This document shows positions 17,277 to 26,206 of a DNA stretch of 64,000 nt, piece by piece. The stretch is from positions 124,001 to 188,000 of the forward strand of contig NZ_JAGQBA010000002.1 in assembly GCF_024345395.1 (NCBI RefSeq). Direction: 5' to 3'. A model generated the notes under the pieces. It had not been told where the DNA came from. It did no database searches and saw nothing but the letters and a program-made list of their open reading frames with translations. Position 1 is the first letter of the stretch. Each line of letters opens with the position of its first letter. This DNA is from Cyanobium sp. Tous-M-B4. Lineage in GTDB: Bacteria; Cyanobacteriota; Cyanobacteriia; PCC-6307; Cyanobiaceae. The position numbers and the translations under genes were made by a program.

Positions 17277-18095
17277 CTACGTGTCACGGGGCATTCTGAG
17301 GCCCTCTGCGTACCCTGTTAGCACGGAGCAGATGCGGTGTCTGTCGCCTCTCAGACCAGCCATCAGTGAATAAATAATTTCTACCGCCATGGCAAGTTGC
17401 CACTGGCTTCTGGCCAGTACATATCCCCTTGCGCGTGCGTAAAGCATCCGTTTGGCGACCGGTGGACGGTTATTTGGATGCGATAGCTCGGCGATGAAGA
17501 TAACGGGCTGCTTCATCCTGGACAGCGTGCTGGTGCGGATGAGTAGATCGAGATCTTCCCCGGCTGCAATCTCACGACCGGGGCCAATTCGTTCATCGAA
17601 TCCACCTGACTTTAGAGCTAGGTGGCGAGGAAGTAAATAGAAGGGTGTGCCAGAGATGCGAATCAGCCATAGTCTGGAGAGAAAGCCGCCATAAAGGTTG
17701 CGCCTTGCGGGACAGGGACGCTCCTTCCATTGGGCAAAAAGGATGGGCTGCCCATCAAGCTGCGATTGGGAGAACGGCAGGAAATGAACAACCTGTGCAT
17801 CATCGTCGAGAAACCAAATATAGTCACCAGTGCAATGCTGGAGTCCGATGTTGCGCGCGTGAGAGGCGCCTGGAGCCGAAGCAATAATCGTGACAGGGTA
17901 GGAATATGACGTAGATGCCACATACCTTTTGGGAGACTGGTCAACTATAATAACTTCGCAAGTTTGGCGTTTCTTCTGCAGTGCGTTGTCGATCGATGCC
18001 AGGCATTTCGTCAGTTCGTCATGACGGTTAAGGCTCGCAATAACAATAGAGATGAATGGTATTGCTGCCTTGTCTGGCGAGGATTGAATCGTCAT
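17277..18095 (-). CDS. Glycosyltransferase family 2
   Basis: The product has about 272 residues from ATG 18095, four bases before the end of the preceding minus-strand gene stop, a tight junction that supports this start over 18185. The GT-A signature begins with FISIVIASLNRHDELTKCL. A VIIVDQSP segment and the acidic DXD-like WFLDDDAQ follow. A later AAGEDLDLLIR matches the catalytic base region of GT2 enzymes. It converges with the plus-strand GT4. It is the last gene of a short minus-strand pair. Confidence 0.83.
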   Translation of the reverse strand: MTIQSSPDKAAIPFISIVIASLNRHDELTKCLASIDNALQKKRQTCEVIIVDQSPKRYVASTSYSYPVTIIASAPGASHARNIGLQHCTGDYIWFLDDDAQVVHFLPFSQSQLDGQPILFAQWKERPCPARRNLYGGFLSRLWLIRISGTPFYLLPRHLALKSGGFDERIGPGREIAAGEDLDLLIRTSTLSRMKQPVIFIAELSHPNNRPPVAKRMLYARARGYVLARSQWQLAMAVEIIYSLMAGLRGDRHRICSVLTGYAEGLRMPRDT

Positions 18096-18096
18096 G

Positions 18097-18852
18097 TTAT
18101 CCGGCACCAAAGAGGCGATTGTTAACTTGCCTCCATTGGAAGTAAAGTTTTCTCTTAGGGCTGATGGGAATCTGATGCGTTTCATGCGCTCGCTGCGTCT
18201 CGCTGATTACGCAGTTGAAGTGCGTGCGATCAAAGCTGATTCCACCGCGCCGCATGCACGCGAGAATGCTGCTGGTGCTTCCAAAGGAAAGCTCGCGTTC
18301 GTGCTGTATGGCGGCCTTGCCTGCACGCAGTAGCCACTCCAGATCAGCGCATATACGGTAGCTGGGATTGAACAATCCGTAAATCCGAAACAACTCCTCT
18401 GAAAAAAGTGTGCCTGCATGGCAGAAAGGCAGGCGCCCCCAGTGCCATCGGCAGGCCATCTTTGGGCAAATAGGCTTCACTAATTTCCCTGTGTTTGAGA
18501 TCACCGTGCCATAGACAATATCTGGGGCTGTGGATTTAATTAGGGCGAGCGCTTCTATTAGGCCCTGGGTTTCCAGTCTGTCGCCAACACCAAGAAAGCA
18601 GTAATAGTCATTATTTGGATTTTTGGTGATAGCATGATTCCATGCCTTGTAGATGCCGCTTCCTGGCAGGATGGCTGCTTCTTTTTTGTTGAGGATCTCA
18701 CTCAGAAGGGTGTCGGTTCCGTCTGTCGAGCCGCCATCCACGATCGCCATGCTCACCCCAGGAACGATGCAGCTCTGCTGTAGCGCATCGATATGGCGGC
18801 TGATCTCGCCAGCTTCATTCAGGCATGCCGTGATCAGACAGATTCGTGGCAT
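18097..18852 (-). CDS. Glycosyltransferase family 2 (WcaE-like)
   Basis: The product has 251 residues from ATG 18852, which begins exactly at the GT-A fold (PRICLITACLNEAGEISRHI). An extension to 19014 has no conserved content. The motif MAIVDGGSTDGTDTLLSEIL is the nucleotide-binding strand, and LPFCHAGTLFSEELFRIYG is the acceptor-side segment seen in colanic acid WcaE-type transferases. It is in the same direction as the following GT2 and 1 bp from it. The product sugar is unknown. Confidence 0.82.
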   Translation of the reverse strand: MPRICLITACLNEAGEISRHIDALQQSCIVPGVSMAIVDGGSTDGTDTLLSEILNKKEAAILPGSGIYKAWNHAITKNPNNDYYCFLGVGDRLETQGLIEALALIKSTAPDIVYGTVISNTGKLVKPICPKMACRWHWGRLPFCHAGTLFSEELFRIYGLFNPSYRICADLEWLLRAGKAAIQHERELSFGSTSSILACMRRGGISFDRTHFNCVISETQRAHETHQIPISPKRKLYFQWRQVNNRLFGAG

Positions 18853-19036
18853 TAATGGTGGATCGGGTCTTGAGCAGATCTGCTTCTGACTGTTCACACT
18901 AGCTTTAGTATCTCGGAATAGCCTAGGCACGGCGGATTCGCTGGTGCAGGCCGGTTTTGGCAGATCCCAGACCTTCCGCGAACCGCTGCTGTCGAGTAGG
19001 TCGACAAAAAGCACAGCGAATAACTATTAAAAATAT

Positions 19037-19254
19037 CTAACTTCTTCTTGCAAGGTGCTGAGCGATGGATTGTCTGTGGTTAATGTTAATCGGATTGGGC
19101 ACTATCGCCACAATTTTATCGTCAATGAAGGCACTGGGGCTCACGCAACGGGCAGTGTTAGCGATTTTCCTTGCGCTGCAGGTCTAGCGGTTGAGATCGA
19201 AACCTCTCTCATTGTCCTACCGATTGCTCATGCGGTAGAAATCATGATGGCACT
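19037..19254 (-). pseudogene. Decayed fragment of a GT4 gene paralogous to its neighbour
   Basis: Conceptual translation of the minus strand gives DFYRMSNR(stop)DNERGFDLNR(stop), then CVSPSAFIDDKIVAIVPNPI and NINHRQSIAQHLARRS(stop). This aligns with the intact adjacent GT4 over YRRDNRPAHESGFDLNR, CVRASALMHDWPVAVVSNPI and WQPIDQRLARQL. Internal stops show it is dead. It is a remnant of a duplicated or exchanged glycosyltransferase placed directly beyond the 3' end of the living copy. Confidence 0.7.
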
Positions 19255-20532
19255 TCAAGGTTTTGATGGTTGCCTAGAAGAGCTCGGGCAACCAATTGCC
19301 ACTGATGTCTTGTATATCTCTGCGTACATCCCCGCCACCCGCGCCGGAGCCCAGAGCCGCTCGGCCCGCTCCCTAGCCGCAGCCCCCAAGGCACGGCGAC
19401 GCGATGGATCCTCCAGCACCCAGCGAATTACCGCCGCGAGGGAAGCCGGCTCAAACGGTTTGGCCAGGGCGCCGGTAACGCGGTCGGCCACGATGTCGAG
19501 CAAGCCACCGGTGTTGAAGGCCACTACCGGGGTGCAGCAGGCCTGGGCTTCGAGGCCGGTATTGGGCAGGTTCTCCTGGCGGGAGGGGATCACGAACGCA
19601 TCGGCGGCGCTGTAGAGGGCGCGCAGGCTGAGGTCGTCGTGCAGGTGGCCGGTGTAGTGAACCGGGAAGCCGAGCTGGGGCGGTGCTTGGGGGGCGAGCT
19701 GGCCGAACACCACCAGCTGCAGGGTCTGGAGGTTGGGTTCGGTGCGCAGGTGGGCGAGGGCAGCGAGCAGCAGGTCGATGCCCTTGCGCGGATCGCTGCC
19801 GCCGCCGATGGCGCCAAACAGCAACAGCGGGCAGTCCTGCGGCAGCCCGAGAAGCTGGCGAGCCAGGCGCTGGTCGATCGGCTGCCAGCTGTCGGTGTCG
19901 ATCGGATTGGACACCACCGCTACGGGCCAATCGTGCATCAGGGCACTGGCGCGCACGCAACCGGCCAGCCACTGGCTGGGGCACACGATCTGCAGCGGCA
20001 GGCGCCAGTGTTTGCGTTTGCGCTGCCAGGTGTGGCGGTTGAGATCGAAGCCGCTCTCGTGGGCCGGGCGGTTGTCGCGCCGGTAGCCATCGCGCCAGCG
20101 GTGATCGGTGGTGTAGTGCTCGGCGCCGCAGAAGGCCCACATGTCGTGCAAGGTCCACACGATCGGCTTGCGGATGCGGGCGATATCGGCAATCGAGAGC
20201 ATCTCGCCCTGCACCCAGTGCAGGTGCACCACATCGGCACCAGAGGCATTGATCCGCTCAGGCCAGCGCGATGGCAACAACGCCGGGGAGTGGATGATCG
20301 GGTTGCCCGTGTGCAGCAGCTGACGAAGCGGCGTGGCCAATTGCGGACGGATACGGCTGATGGCCTTGGCCCATTTGCTGGTGGGGCCCTCCACTGTCCA
20401 ATCGCCCGAGGCGGCCACATTCACCAGCATCTGGGAGTCGATGCCGGAGCTGCGCAGGCCGTGATGGATGCGATAGGCCGCGCGGGCTGCGCCGCCGTAG
20501 ATGTCGGAGCAGTTGAGCTGGAAAACCTTCAA
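19255..20532 (-). CDS. Glycosyltransferase family 4
   Basis: The 425-residue product starts from TTG 20532, which overlaps the stop of the methyltransferase gene as TTGA. The protein then starts directly at the fold (LKVFQLNCSDIYGGAARAAY), so the longer upstream frame is unlikely. It has the GT-B donor site with NPIDTDSWQP, LLLFGAIGGGSDPRKGIDLL and the SRQENLPNTGLEAQACCTPV motif. It is the kind of transferase that often sits next to SAM methyltransferases in O-antigen clusters. The last dozen residues are poorly conserved and abut a decayed paralogous fragment. Confidence 0.87.
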   Translation of the reverse strand: MKVFQLNCSDIYGGAARAAYRIHHGLRSSGIDSQMLVNVAASGDWTVEGPTSKWAKAISRIRPQLATPLRQLLHTGNPIIHSPALLPSRWPERINASGADVVHLHWVQGEMLSIADIARIRKPIVWTLHDMWAFCGAEHYTTDHRWRDGYRRDNRPAHESGFDLNRHTWQRKRKHWRLPLQIVCPSQWLAGCVRASALMHDWPVAVVSNPIDTDSWQPIDQRLARQLLGLPQDCPLLLFGAIGGGSDPRKGIDLLLAALAHLRTEPNLQTLQLVVFGQLAPQAPPQLGFPVHYTGHLHDDLSLRALYSAADAFVIPSRQENLPNTGLEAQACCTPVVAFNTGGLLDIVADRVTGALAKPFEPASLAAVIRWVLEDPSRRRALGAAARERAERLWAPARVAGMYAEIYKTSVAIGCPSSSRQPSKP

Positions 20533-21380
20533 CGGGCTGGCATCGCAGACATCAAACGCATCAAGGCTCGCCCGGCATGTGTGCGGCCTTTGGGGAGGGA
20601 TTTCACCCAGGGATACACCCACCGGGCCAAGATCTCAGCTCGCTTAGCCGCCTCTTCATCAAGATCTCCAGTACGCCCATAAGCACGGCCATATTTAACC
20701 TTCTCACGCGGCTGCAAGCCCATTCCGCGCATCGCTTGATCCCAGCCGATCGAGAGATGGAAGAGTTGGGGCAGGTGGCAGGCAATCACCGGAGCAAAAC
20801 AGTTGGCGATCAGATAACGGCCGCCGATACGCAGGTGGCTGGCGGTGCTGGCTGCCAGCGCGATCGGATCGGGCACGTGCTCGAACACATCGGTGGCGAC
20901 CAGCAGGTCGTAGTCACCCGTGAGTTCGGAAACAAAGCGCACGTTGGGCGTATCTGCAGCCAGGGCCATCGCCGCCGGATGGGGATGGGGCTCCACCACC
21001 TCCACCGAGGCCTGGGGCAAAGCCGTGCCGATGAAGCGCGCCAGCCCACCGAAACCGCCGCCGAAGTCGGCCACGCGCGCAGGGGCTTGCTCCATAACCC
21101 ACGCGGTGAACGCCTGCCGAATGGCCAGGCTCTGGGGATCCTGCTCGATGAACAGGCCATTGAGCAGCCACACGGGATCCCGGTAGAAGGCCGTCACGCG
21201 CCCATCCATCTGCAGGGGATCACAGCCATGGTCATGCCACTGCTCATCCATCAACTGCCACAGTTGCTGCAGCGAGGGATAGCCCTGGTAGCGCTCGAAC
21301 ACGCTGTGGAGATAGCTGCGCTCCGTTTCTCCAAGGTGCTCGCGAACGGGCGGGGCAACGAGTCGGTTGACCTCAACCAT
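20529..21380 (-). CDS. Class I SAM-dependent methyltransferase
   Basis: In this 283-residue product the SAM site starts at RVADFGGGFGGLARFIG (about residues 102-118). The acidic strand VEVVEPHPHP and LLVATDVFEHVPDPIALAAS are typical of the Methyltransf_23 group. The 100-residue N-terminal helical extension could bind the glycan substrate. It is translationally coupled to the downstream GT4 (TTGA) and preceded by a frameshifted second methyltransferase. It is likely to cap or modify sugars of the surface glycan. Confidence 0.85.
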   Translation of the reverse strand: MVEVNRLVAPPVREHLGETERSYLHSVFERYQGYPSLQQLWQLMDEQWHDHGCDPLQMDGRVTAFYRDPVWLLNGLFIEQDPQSLAIRQAFTAWVMEQAPARVADFGGGFGGLARFIGTALPQASVEVVEPHPHPAAMALAADTPNVRFVSELTGDYDLLVATDVFEHVPDPIALAASTASHLRIGGRYLIANCFAPVIACHLPQLFHLSIGWDQAMRGMGLQPREKVKYGRAYGRTGDLDEEAAKRAEILARWVYPWVKSLPKGRTHAGRALMRLMSAMPAR

Positions 21381-21419
21381 GCCGGCCTCCCCATGCGGAG
21401 GCGGCTGGCGTACTGAGCG

Positions 21420-22182
21420 TTAACGGGGCTTCTGCGCCTCGATGAATAACGACTCGGTGCCCTTGCGCGGCTGGCCATCGGCAGCCAGGTCGAGCGGATG
21501 GAAGGGGAAATCGGAATGGTGGCTGGTGGATGCCGTGCAGCGCTCGATCGCCACGAAACCACTGGCACTCAACAAATGCATGAGGCTGTGGGCGTCGTAG
21601 AGCCAGTGATGGCGCTCGACCACGCTCATGTTCTGCTCGCGGAAGGCGCGCGGCAGCAGCTTGATCACGGCCAGCATCCAGAGGCGCTCGGCAAAGGCTG
21701 GTAGCCGCCGCAGGATCGCGCGCAAGGTGCGCCTTTCGGTGGGCGGGGGGGGAATGCATCAGTTCTTCACCAGCGCGTTCGCGCACGAAGGCCTTGCTGC
21801 TTTCGTTTCCCCGGGGATCAGCCTTCAGGCTTTGGTAGTAGCAACCCAATGCTCCGCAGGATTGACGCCGTACACACTGATCCAGCAGCTCCAGCACCAT
21901 GAAATAGGCCTTCTCGTACTCACCTTGGTCGAGAGGCTGAAGATAATTGCGGCAGAGATTCTTCAGATCGGGCACCACCAGCCTGAGCAGGCCACCGGGT
22001 TTAAGAATGCGCCAGCACTGCTGAAGGAATGGTGCCACCAGATCGCGCGGGATGTGCTCTAGAAAGTGGGAAGAGTAGACTAAGCGCGCAGTTACGTCTG
22101 CCAAAGGCAAGCGGACAAGAAGATTGGCAGGCTGCACTGCGGAGCTGGTGCTGGCATAATCCAGGTTGAGCCTGTCGGAGCC
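21420..22182 (-). pseudogene. SAM methyltransferase with truncated N-terminus and a C-tract frameshift
   Basis: The N-terminal part (from about 22137) reads ARLVYSSHFLEHIPRDLV, then CWRILKPGGLLRLVVPDLKN, a methyltransferase type common in glycan clusters. The frame is lost at a run of eight C on the coding strand (plus-strand G8, 21745-21752). A ninth C would restore it into RAILRRLPAFAERLWMLAVI and the remaining C-terminal 100 residues (YDAHSLMHLLSASGF). Upstream, a stop at 22183-22185 cuts off the glycine-rich SAM loop after GSDRLNLDYAS. So the gene is damaged in two places. Confidence 0.75.
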
Positions 22183-22281
22183 TTACACATAGACGCCTCC
22201 GCAGGCAAAGTTAATGTTTTTTCTCATAGCCTGGCCCATTCATTCTGAAGCGGATTAGATATGCCGAGCGCGTCTTTCGCG

Positions 22282-23478
22282 CTAAATCGAGATCGATAGA
22301 AGACTGAGGGATTCGACCATCGACTTGTCATGGCTAAATTCAAGCGAGGCAGCAAGGCACCTTTTCTGGTATTCAGTATAATTATTGCTGATTTCATTCA
22401 GTGCGGTCGCAAGCTCGTGACAATCTCTAACAACCTTCCCTATCCCCTTTCCATTTACGAAGGCATGGGAATGAGAGGCATTGACCACAACTGGCTTCCC
22501 GCAAGCCAATGCATCATATAGTTTGCCAGCAGATCCAAGAGCGAGGCGGAGATTGTTATTCGACTGGGAAAATCCTACGAATACAGAGTCTGAACCATTG
22601 TAGATCATCCATTTTTTCGAAGAATCTACAAGATCAGTAGAGACGTAAATAGATCCAGTGTAGAGTTTTTCAAGGCTTCTAGCAAGCTCGGCCTGCCTGG
22701 GATCTGTGAACCAACCGTGAAGCACTATTGCAAATCTTTTTGGCAAAAGCGGAGCGCAACCAAGCAGAAAATGCAGCAACGTATCTTCATTCAAGGTTCC
22801 AACACATAGCAGAATAAAAACACTATCGTCTATGCCGAATCTATCTCTGAAGTATCTAGAATCACTAGAAGGAATTGGCTTCCTTGGCGAATTGTATACC
22901 ACTGACAACCTTTTTACTCCCAAGCTGGTTCTTAGATAATTGCAACGCATTAAATCTTGCGATATCACCAAATCACACCAATGCGCCCCTAGTCGCTCTA
23001 ACATTTTCAAAAGGAAATATCTTAAGCGGCTCCGCAATCTCAGTTCGGCGTTGCTATTTTTTTCGAGGAATTCAAGAGAGAAGTAGACTTTCTTAACTTT
23101 TACGAACAAAGCGCCTGCAAGGTAGAAGAGTGATTGATGGTCGAAGAAGAATATTAAGTCTGATTTTTTTATAGCACTTCTTAGAATAGAGAATTTGCCA
23201 AAAACATCAAGTTTTCGCGCCTCTTCAGGCGGAATGCCTAATAAGCAGCCTCTTAGATGCGAAGGAAAAGGAAATCGGTCAAGGTCGGCATTTGGGGCGT
23301 AGATGACAACTCTCCAGCCTTCTTCGGCAAAAAGGCTAGCGGCGTTTAGCAATGGCGTCGATATTCCAGCCCAGGAATATCGAGCAATCATAACAACGGT
23401 TCTATGCGATGTTGGTAGTTGAGGAGTAATCAACGGAAATGCTGCAAAACAATAGTTGCGACTCTGCTTATCTGGCAA
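22282..23478 (-). CDS. GT-B glycosyltransferase (family 4-like)
   Basis: The 398-residue product has an N-terminal domain that begins RTVVMIARYSWAGISTPLLN and carries LFAEEGWRVVIYAP. The donor domain has LLCVGTLNEDTLLHFLLGCA, FAIVLHGWFTDPRQAELARS and KLYDALACGKPVVVN, a GT4-like phosphate-binding region. The 5' end overlaps the aminotransferase gene by 49 bp, and an in-frame ATG at 23391 is an alternative start. The gene is much more AT-rich than the core genes around it, which suggests recent arrival. Donor and acceptor are unknown. Confidence 0.75.
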   Translation of the reverse strand: MPDKQSRNYCFAAFPLITPQLPTSHRTVVMIARYSWAGISTPLLNAASLFAEEGWRVVIYAPNADLDRFPFPSHLRGCLLGIPPEEARKLDVFGKFSILRSAIKKSDLIFFFDHQSLFYLAGALFVKVKKVYFSLEFLEKNSNAELRLRSRLRYFLLKMLERLGAHWCDLVISQDLMRCNYLRTSLGVKRLSVVYNSPRKPIPSSDSRYFRDRFGIDDSVFILLCVGTLNEDTLLHFLLGCAPLLPKRFAIVLHGWFTDPRQAELARSLEKLYTGSIYVSTDLVDSSKKWMIYNGSDSVFVGFSQSNNNLRLALGSAGKLYDALACGKPVVVNASHSHAFVNGKGIGKVVRDCHELATALNEISNNYTEYQKRCLAASLEFSHDKSMVESLSLLSISI

Positions 23479-24545
23479 TCCGTGAGAGCAAGTCCACTTG
23501 GCAAATACAAACCAGAGGCAGATAGACCCTCTGCAATGGGCAGTTCTACTCCTTCAAATAAGCCCTGCTTCAGAAATACTGGCTGTCTGTGAATAGGGAA
23601 AAAGAATGGCCTTGTGCCAATCCCTGCTTCACTGAGATACTCGATTAAGCCGGAACGGCTAAGACTGGAATTGTTTAGAACAATGGCAAAAACCCAGTAG
23701 AGGTTGGCGGCATAAGGTAGTTGCCCCAGAGGAAGCTGAAGCCCGACAACATTGGAAAAATACTCGGAGTAGTTCACGCCAATCTGTCGCTTTCTTACCA
23801 GCGAGGCATCAAGGTTCTCCAGTTGCGCCAACCCCAATGCCGCCTGAATATTCGTCATCCGGTAATTCCACCCCAGCTCTTCGTGCACGAAACGCTGCTT
23901 AGCCTGAAAGCAAAGGTTGCGGAGCGAACGGCAGCGCTCGGCTAAGGCGGGGTCGTCAGTGACGCACATCCCCCCTTCACCAGTGGTGATGTGCTTATTG
24001 GGATAGAAGCTGAAGGTGCTGATGTGGCCAAAGGAACCGCAGGGTTTGCCCCTGTAGGTGCCACCGATCAGTTCCGCGGCATCTTCGATTACGGCCAAGC
24101 CGTGGCGGTCGGCCAGATCGAGGATCGGATCCATATCTACAGGCAGACCGTAGATGTGCACAACCATGATCGCGGCGGTGCGGGGGGTGATGGCGGCGGC
24201 CACCTGTTCGGGCACCATGTTCCAGGTGTCGGGGTCGGCGTCGACCACCACGGGGGTGGCGCCGGCGCGCACGATGGCGGCGGCGCAAGAGATGATCGTG
24301 AAGGTGGGCAGAATTACCTCGTCGCCGGGGCCCAGCTTGAGAGCAGCCACGGCGATGTCGAGGGCGGCGCTGCCGTTGGCGCAGGCGATGCCGTGCTGGC
24401 GACCCACCCGGCGGCTGAAGGCTTCCTCGAACTGGCTCACGAACGGGCCTTCAGAGGAGATCCAGCCGGTGTTGAGGCACTCCATCACCAGCTCTTTTTC
24501 CCGCTCGCCGATTACGGGTTCGTTGACGGGGATGAAGTCAGTCAT
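23430..24545 (-). CDS. DegT/DnrJ/EryC1/StrS aminotransferase (perosamine-synthase-like)
   Basis: The product has 371 residues from ATG 24545, coupled to the methyltransferase stop as ATGA. It is a PLP-dependent sugar aminotransferase: N-terminus IPVNEPVIGEREKELVMECL, the catalytic Lys in FSFYPNKHITTGEGGMCVTD, and the LGWNYRMTNIQAALGLAQLE dimer segment. Sequence style is closest to GDP-perosamine synthases (RfbE/Per), which convert GDP-4-keto-6-deoxymannose to a 4-amino sugar. The substrate is inferred. No dehydratase partner lies in this window, so the keto-sugar precursor must come from elsewhere. Confidence 0.88.
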   Translation of the reverse strand: MTDFIPVNEPVIGEREKELVMECLNTGWISSEGPFVSQFEEAFSRRVGRQHGIACANGSAALDIAVAALKLGPGDEVILPTFTIISCAAAIVRAGATPVVVDADPDTWNMVPEQVAAAITPRTAAIMVVHIYGLPVDMDPILDLADRHGLAVIEDAAELIGGTYRGKPCGSFGHISTFSFYPNKHITTGEGGMCVTDDPALAERCRSLRNLCFQAKQRFVHEELGWNYRMTNIQAALGLAQLENLDASLVRKRQIGVNYSEYFSNVVGLQLPLGQLPYAANLYWVFAIVLNNSSLSRSGLIEYLSEAGIGTRPFFFPIHRQPVFLKQGLFEGVELPIAEGLSASGLYLPSGLALTDCQISRVATIVLQHFR

Positions 24546-25288
24546 CGCTTGCGCAGCACCAGGCACACGCCCCAGGTGGCCTCCGATGGCGCGGCACCAG
24601 TGAGCCATTCCTCGGCGGTGAGGCGCTCGAAGCCGGCGGCTTCTGCCAGGAGGTCGAGCTCGGGGAGGGAGAAGTGGCGCATCGGGTGCGTTTCCTCGAA
24701 GGAGTGGAAGGCGCCGGTGGTGAGGTCTTGGGCCATCACGGTGTAGTGCACATCCACGCGGTTGGCGTTGGGGTGGAGTGTGGGCTCGGCGATGCGGGTG
24801 ATGGCGAGATCGGTGGTTTGCAGGCGCTTGACGCGCAGTTCGGGCCGCCGGGCGGCCACGGCGGGGGAGTACCACACGTCGAACAAGAACAGGCCGCCTG
24901 AATCGAGGTGGTGGGCGGCGTTGGCAAACACGGCCTGCACGGCGGGGTTGGTGGTTTGGTAACTCACCACATGGAACAACGCGAGAACCGCGTTGAAGCG
25001 CCGCGGCAGCTGGGTGGTGGTGATGTCGCCCTGCTGGCAGCTGAAGCCTTCGGCCTGCTGGGCGGCGGCCACCATGGCGGCGCTGCGCTCGAGGCCATGG
25101 ACGCGGTAGCCGCGGGAGGCGAGCAGGCAGCCGTGGCGCCCGGTGCCGGAGCCGTAATCGAGCAGGTCGCGGCCAGCGATGCCGTGGCGCTGGAGCAGCT
25201 GATCCACATAGGCGGCTTCAGCGGCGGAGTCTTTCCCCTGATAGAGGAGGTCGTAGTAGCGGCTGCTGAGCTCGAAGGGCTGGCTCAT
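24542..25288 (-). CDS. SAM-dependent methyltransferase, amino-sugar N-methyltransferase-like
   Basis: In this 248-residue product, motif I is LLDYGSGTGRHGCLLASRGY and the post-I acidic residue is in VHGLERS. The N-terminus (FELSSRYYDLLYQGKDSAAE) and the late PMRHFSLPELDLLAEAAGF resemble TylM1/DesVI-type sugar N,N-dimethyltransferases. It precedes and overlaps the aminotransferase by 4 bp. The pair could therefore install and methylate an amino group on one sugar. Substrate assignment is inference from sequence style and neighbour. Confidence 0.8.
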   Translation of the reverse strand: MSQPFELSSRYYDLLYQGKDSAAEAAYVDQLLQRHGIAGRDLLDYGSGTGRHGCLLASRGYRVHGLERSAAMVAAAQQAEGFSCQQGDITTTQLPRRFNAVLALFHVVSYQTTNPAVQAVFANAAHHLDSGGLFLFDVWYSPAVAARRPELRVKRLQTTDLAITRIAEPTLHPNANRVDVHYTVMAQDLTTGAFHSFEETHPMRHFSLPELDLLAEAAGFERLTAEEWLTGAAPSEATWGVCLVLRKR

Positions 25289-25318
25289 GGCTTGATCATG
25301 GCATGGAGCTTACGTACC

Positions 25319-26206
25319 TCAAGCACCCAGCATTTCTGCGAAAACATTAGATCGATTTTGGGCATGATACTGCTCGATTACAGCCGTTGAGTTTTTCCAA
25401 GGAGCACCTGATAAGCCCACAACAAGGCGTAGCCAGAGCGTCTTGAAAGCCTGCAAAGCATGGTTTTGCTCATACTCCACATGGCTGGGCAGCAGTGGGT
25501 TGATGTCACCCACCAAGCTCCTGTTTAACTTCTTCAGCAAAATTTCCTCCACGTTGGCGCGCGTGAACGATGGGGCCGTACTTCCCAGGTAGTGCTGAAA
25601 GCAAGCAAGAATCGCTGCATCATCAAGATCGAGTCGATCAAAGGCCTGGCCTAGATCAAACAGATCTCGATCTTTACGTCGCTGCAGTAAGGCCCGAAAC
25701 TTGGTGGCAATCAACTCCTCAGCGACATAAGAAAGCAGATTTGCGTTTCCGCTAAACCAAGGGTTTTCGAGCGTGAAAGGGTAATGGGCCAGATGAAGGC
25801 AAGCCTGGTGTTCCAGGGTATTGATTTCAATCTTGAGTCTTCGAGTTTCTTCTCCGACTGCGCCAACTGGCGAATAGAGATAGAGCAGTTTGATCGTCTG
25901 GCCACTCTGCTTCACATCGCGATCAAGGCCCAGCCACTGCAGTGCATCACCGATGGCCTGCAGCAGCGGCTTGATGGGGCCTGGCTGCAAAAAGATCAGG
26001 TCGATATCTTCTGAATAGCGCAGAGGCTCGGGCATCAACAGCTTGTGGATCGCTGTGCCACCTCGAAAAGCCAACCGCTCTTGCAGACCAGGGTGGCTGA
26101 AGAGATCGTGCAGTGCCCGTGAAATGATGAGATCCTGCTCCACCTGGCGAGGATCCGGCCATGGTGCCTGGAGCGCCCAGGCCTGAACGAACCCTTCAGG
26201 TATCAA
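25319..26206 (-). CDS. abiEii: AbiEii-family nucleotidyltransferase toxin
   Basis: In this 295-residue product, residues of about 28-75 have the polymerase-beta-like nucleotidyltransferase core: RLAFRGGTAIHKLL and YSEDIDLIFLQ, with the two metal-binding Asp residues. Later motifs RRLKIEINTLE and LIATKFRALLQRRKDRDLFD complete the AbiEii pattern. Toxins of this type IV abortive-infection family transfer nucleotides to RNA substrates. It is preceded by and overlaps the AbiEi antitoxin by 4 bp. It sits between the methyltransferase and cupin genes, so the module interrupts the sugar cluster. Confidence 0.88.
   Translation of the reverse strand: MIPEGFVQAWALQAPWPDPRQVEQDLIISRALHDLFSHPGLQERLAFRGGTAIHKLLMPEPLRYSEDIDLIFLQPGPIKPLLQAIGDALQWLGLDRDVKQSGQTIKLLYLYSPVGAVGEETRRLKIEINTLEHQACLHLAHYPFTLENPWFSGNANLLSYVAEELIATKFRALLQRRKDRDLFDLGQAFDRLDLDDAAILACFQHYLGSTAPSFTRANVEEILLKKLNRSLVGDINPLLPSHVEYEQNHALQAFKTLWLRLVVGLSGAPWKNSTAVIEQYHAQNRSNVFAEMLGA

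Noticed and set aside
19639-20682. Plus-strand open frame of 347 codons
   Set aside because: It is antisense to the GT4 gene, which has recognised motifs. Its resemblance to the frame at 19055 only reflects the GT4 remnant on the other strand.
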